Shown one piece after another: positions 63,478 through 64,000 of a stretch of DNA of 64,000 nt (the first letter of the stretch is position 1; every line of letters starts with the position of its first letter). The stretch is from Symbiodinium sp. CCMP2592. Taxonomy: Eukaryota; Sar; Dinophyceae; Suessiales; Symbiodiniaceae. Under the pieces are notes generated by a model, which was given only the letters and a program-made list of their open reading frames with translations, searched no databases and was not told where the DNA came from. The stretch covers positions 620,001 to 684,000 of the forward strand of contig CAJNDT010003502.1 of the NCBI GenBank assembly GCA_905221615.1. Direction: 5' to 3'. Made by a program: the position numbers and the translations under genes.

Positions 63478-64000
63478 AACTGTCCTGCTGCGCCGACGGC
63501 GCCTGTGCCAGGCAGGCTCTCCAGGAATCTTGGAAAGCCGCTGATCGCGGGAACCCCAAAAACCAGAAAAGAACAGGTAGAAGAGGTAGAAGCCACCGTC
63601 CAGTCCCTGGCATGCGGGTCAACTGGCGGGGCCAAACTCCAGCGGTCGAAGACCGGGAGTGTCGCGGAGCACCCTCGCAAAGCGTACAGGTGTCCGCCCA
63701 GATCAATGGCACGAGGGTTGGGGATACACAGGCTGGTCGCTCTTGCGGACACCAGCCGTGCGGTGCGGGCCCTTCAGGCCACGCAGGGTCTTAGGGCTCG
63801 GGTGAGTTATCAAACCGATAAACACACCTGAGCCGAGACGCCTCCTGCAGGGGTTTAGGGTTTAGGGTATTCGGCTTTCTGGTTCAGGGATTTTCGATCC
63901 AATTGAATCATGACGGATAGTAGCTTGGGTGTCCAGCTGGTCTGGGGACGGAGGGAGAAGTTTTGGAACTCATGTCGTTGGCACTATCAGTGTATGGCCG
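63478..64000. other. 5' flank of the LINE; short TTTAGGG array at 63,847-63,870
   Basis: Open frames here continue G+C-rich sequence without motifs. The LINE 5' end probably lies within this stretch or beyond. A short GGGTTTAGGGTTTAGGG array marks the return to typical intergenic sequence. Confidence 0.45.

Noticed and set aside
63478..63712. N-terminal extension with hydrophobic stretch LLPLLPVLFWFLGF
   Set aside because: The zinc-ribbon frame, not this one, carries the recognisable LINE sequence. The hydrophobic run is a chance reading of the other frame.
1..64000. CRISPR array, rRNA or tRNA genes
   Set aside because: No regularly spaced identical repeats with unique spacers were seen. 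I recognised no conserved rRNA segments or tRNA cloverleaf with a T-loop word, though a proper tRNA scan was not possible by eye.

Overview
The window looks like nuclear DNA of a dinoflagellate, most likely a Symbiodiniaceae-type alga. Four things point there. (1) Short degenerate arrays of the TTTAGGG telomere unit are scattered through non-coding DNA. (2) Coding signal comes as short exons separated by introns, some with apparent non-GT donors. (3) There is a long non-LTR retrotransposon with the order zinc ribbon, RNase H, APE-type endonuclease, reverse transcriptase, C2H2 fingers. (4) There is a gene whose parts resemble a hypothetical family I recall as highly expanded in dinoflagellates. 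There are no bacterial operons and I see no rRNA or tRNA genes. Gene models below were assembled by eye, so exon borders are approximate.

Layout. 1-15.5 kb is gene-poor: microsatellites, TTTAGGG-like arrays, about a dozen 80-130 bp inverted-repeat (MITE-like) elements of several families, a relic reverse transcriptase piece (9.06-9.32 kb), and a minus-strand coding region at 14.0-14.5 kb that is split by one such element with a perfect 8 bp target duplication. 15.56-19.98 kb (minus) is the 3' half of the retrotransposon: end of RNase H, endonuclease, RT, zinc fingers. 57.9-63.5 kb (minus) is its 5' half: zinc ribbon/coiled coil, long middle region, start of RNase H. The halves are collinear and join in frame inside RNase H.

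The 37.9 kb between them (19,976-57,892) starts with CTGGTAACC and ends with GGTTACCAG. It carries a multi-exon gene of the dinoflagellate family (20.9-24.2 kb), several other mostly minus-strand multi-exon genes (an alanine/lysine-rich protein, an acidic low-complexity protein with nine-residue repeats, and an NLS plus RGG-box nuclear protein), and a private family of about 90 bp palindromes (GGCTCCAGTTACC ends), two of which lie between exons of recognisable coding sequence. This interval is the most interesting object in the window: either a very large insertion with introner-like ends, or the product of rearrangement through introner copies.

Caution on assembly. 23,037-40,270 and 40,371-57,607 are nearly identical (about 17.2 kb each) and are separated by exactly 100 Ns. 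The end of the left contig equals the beginning of the right contig, which is what two overlapping contigs look like when they are scaffolded instead of merged. If so, the second copy is not a real duplication, every gene there is listed twice, and the true insert in the retrotransposon is about 20.6 kb.
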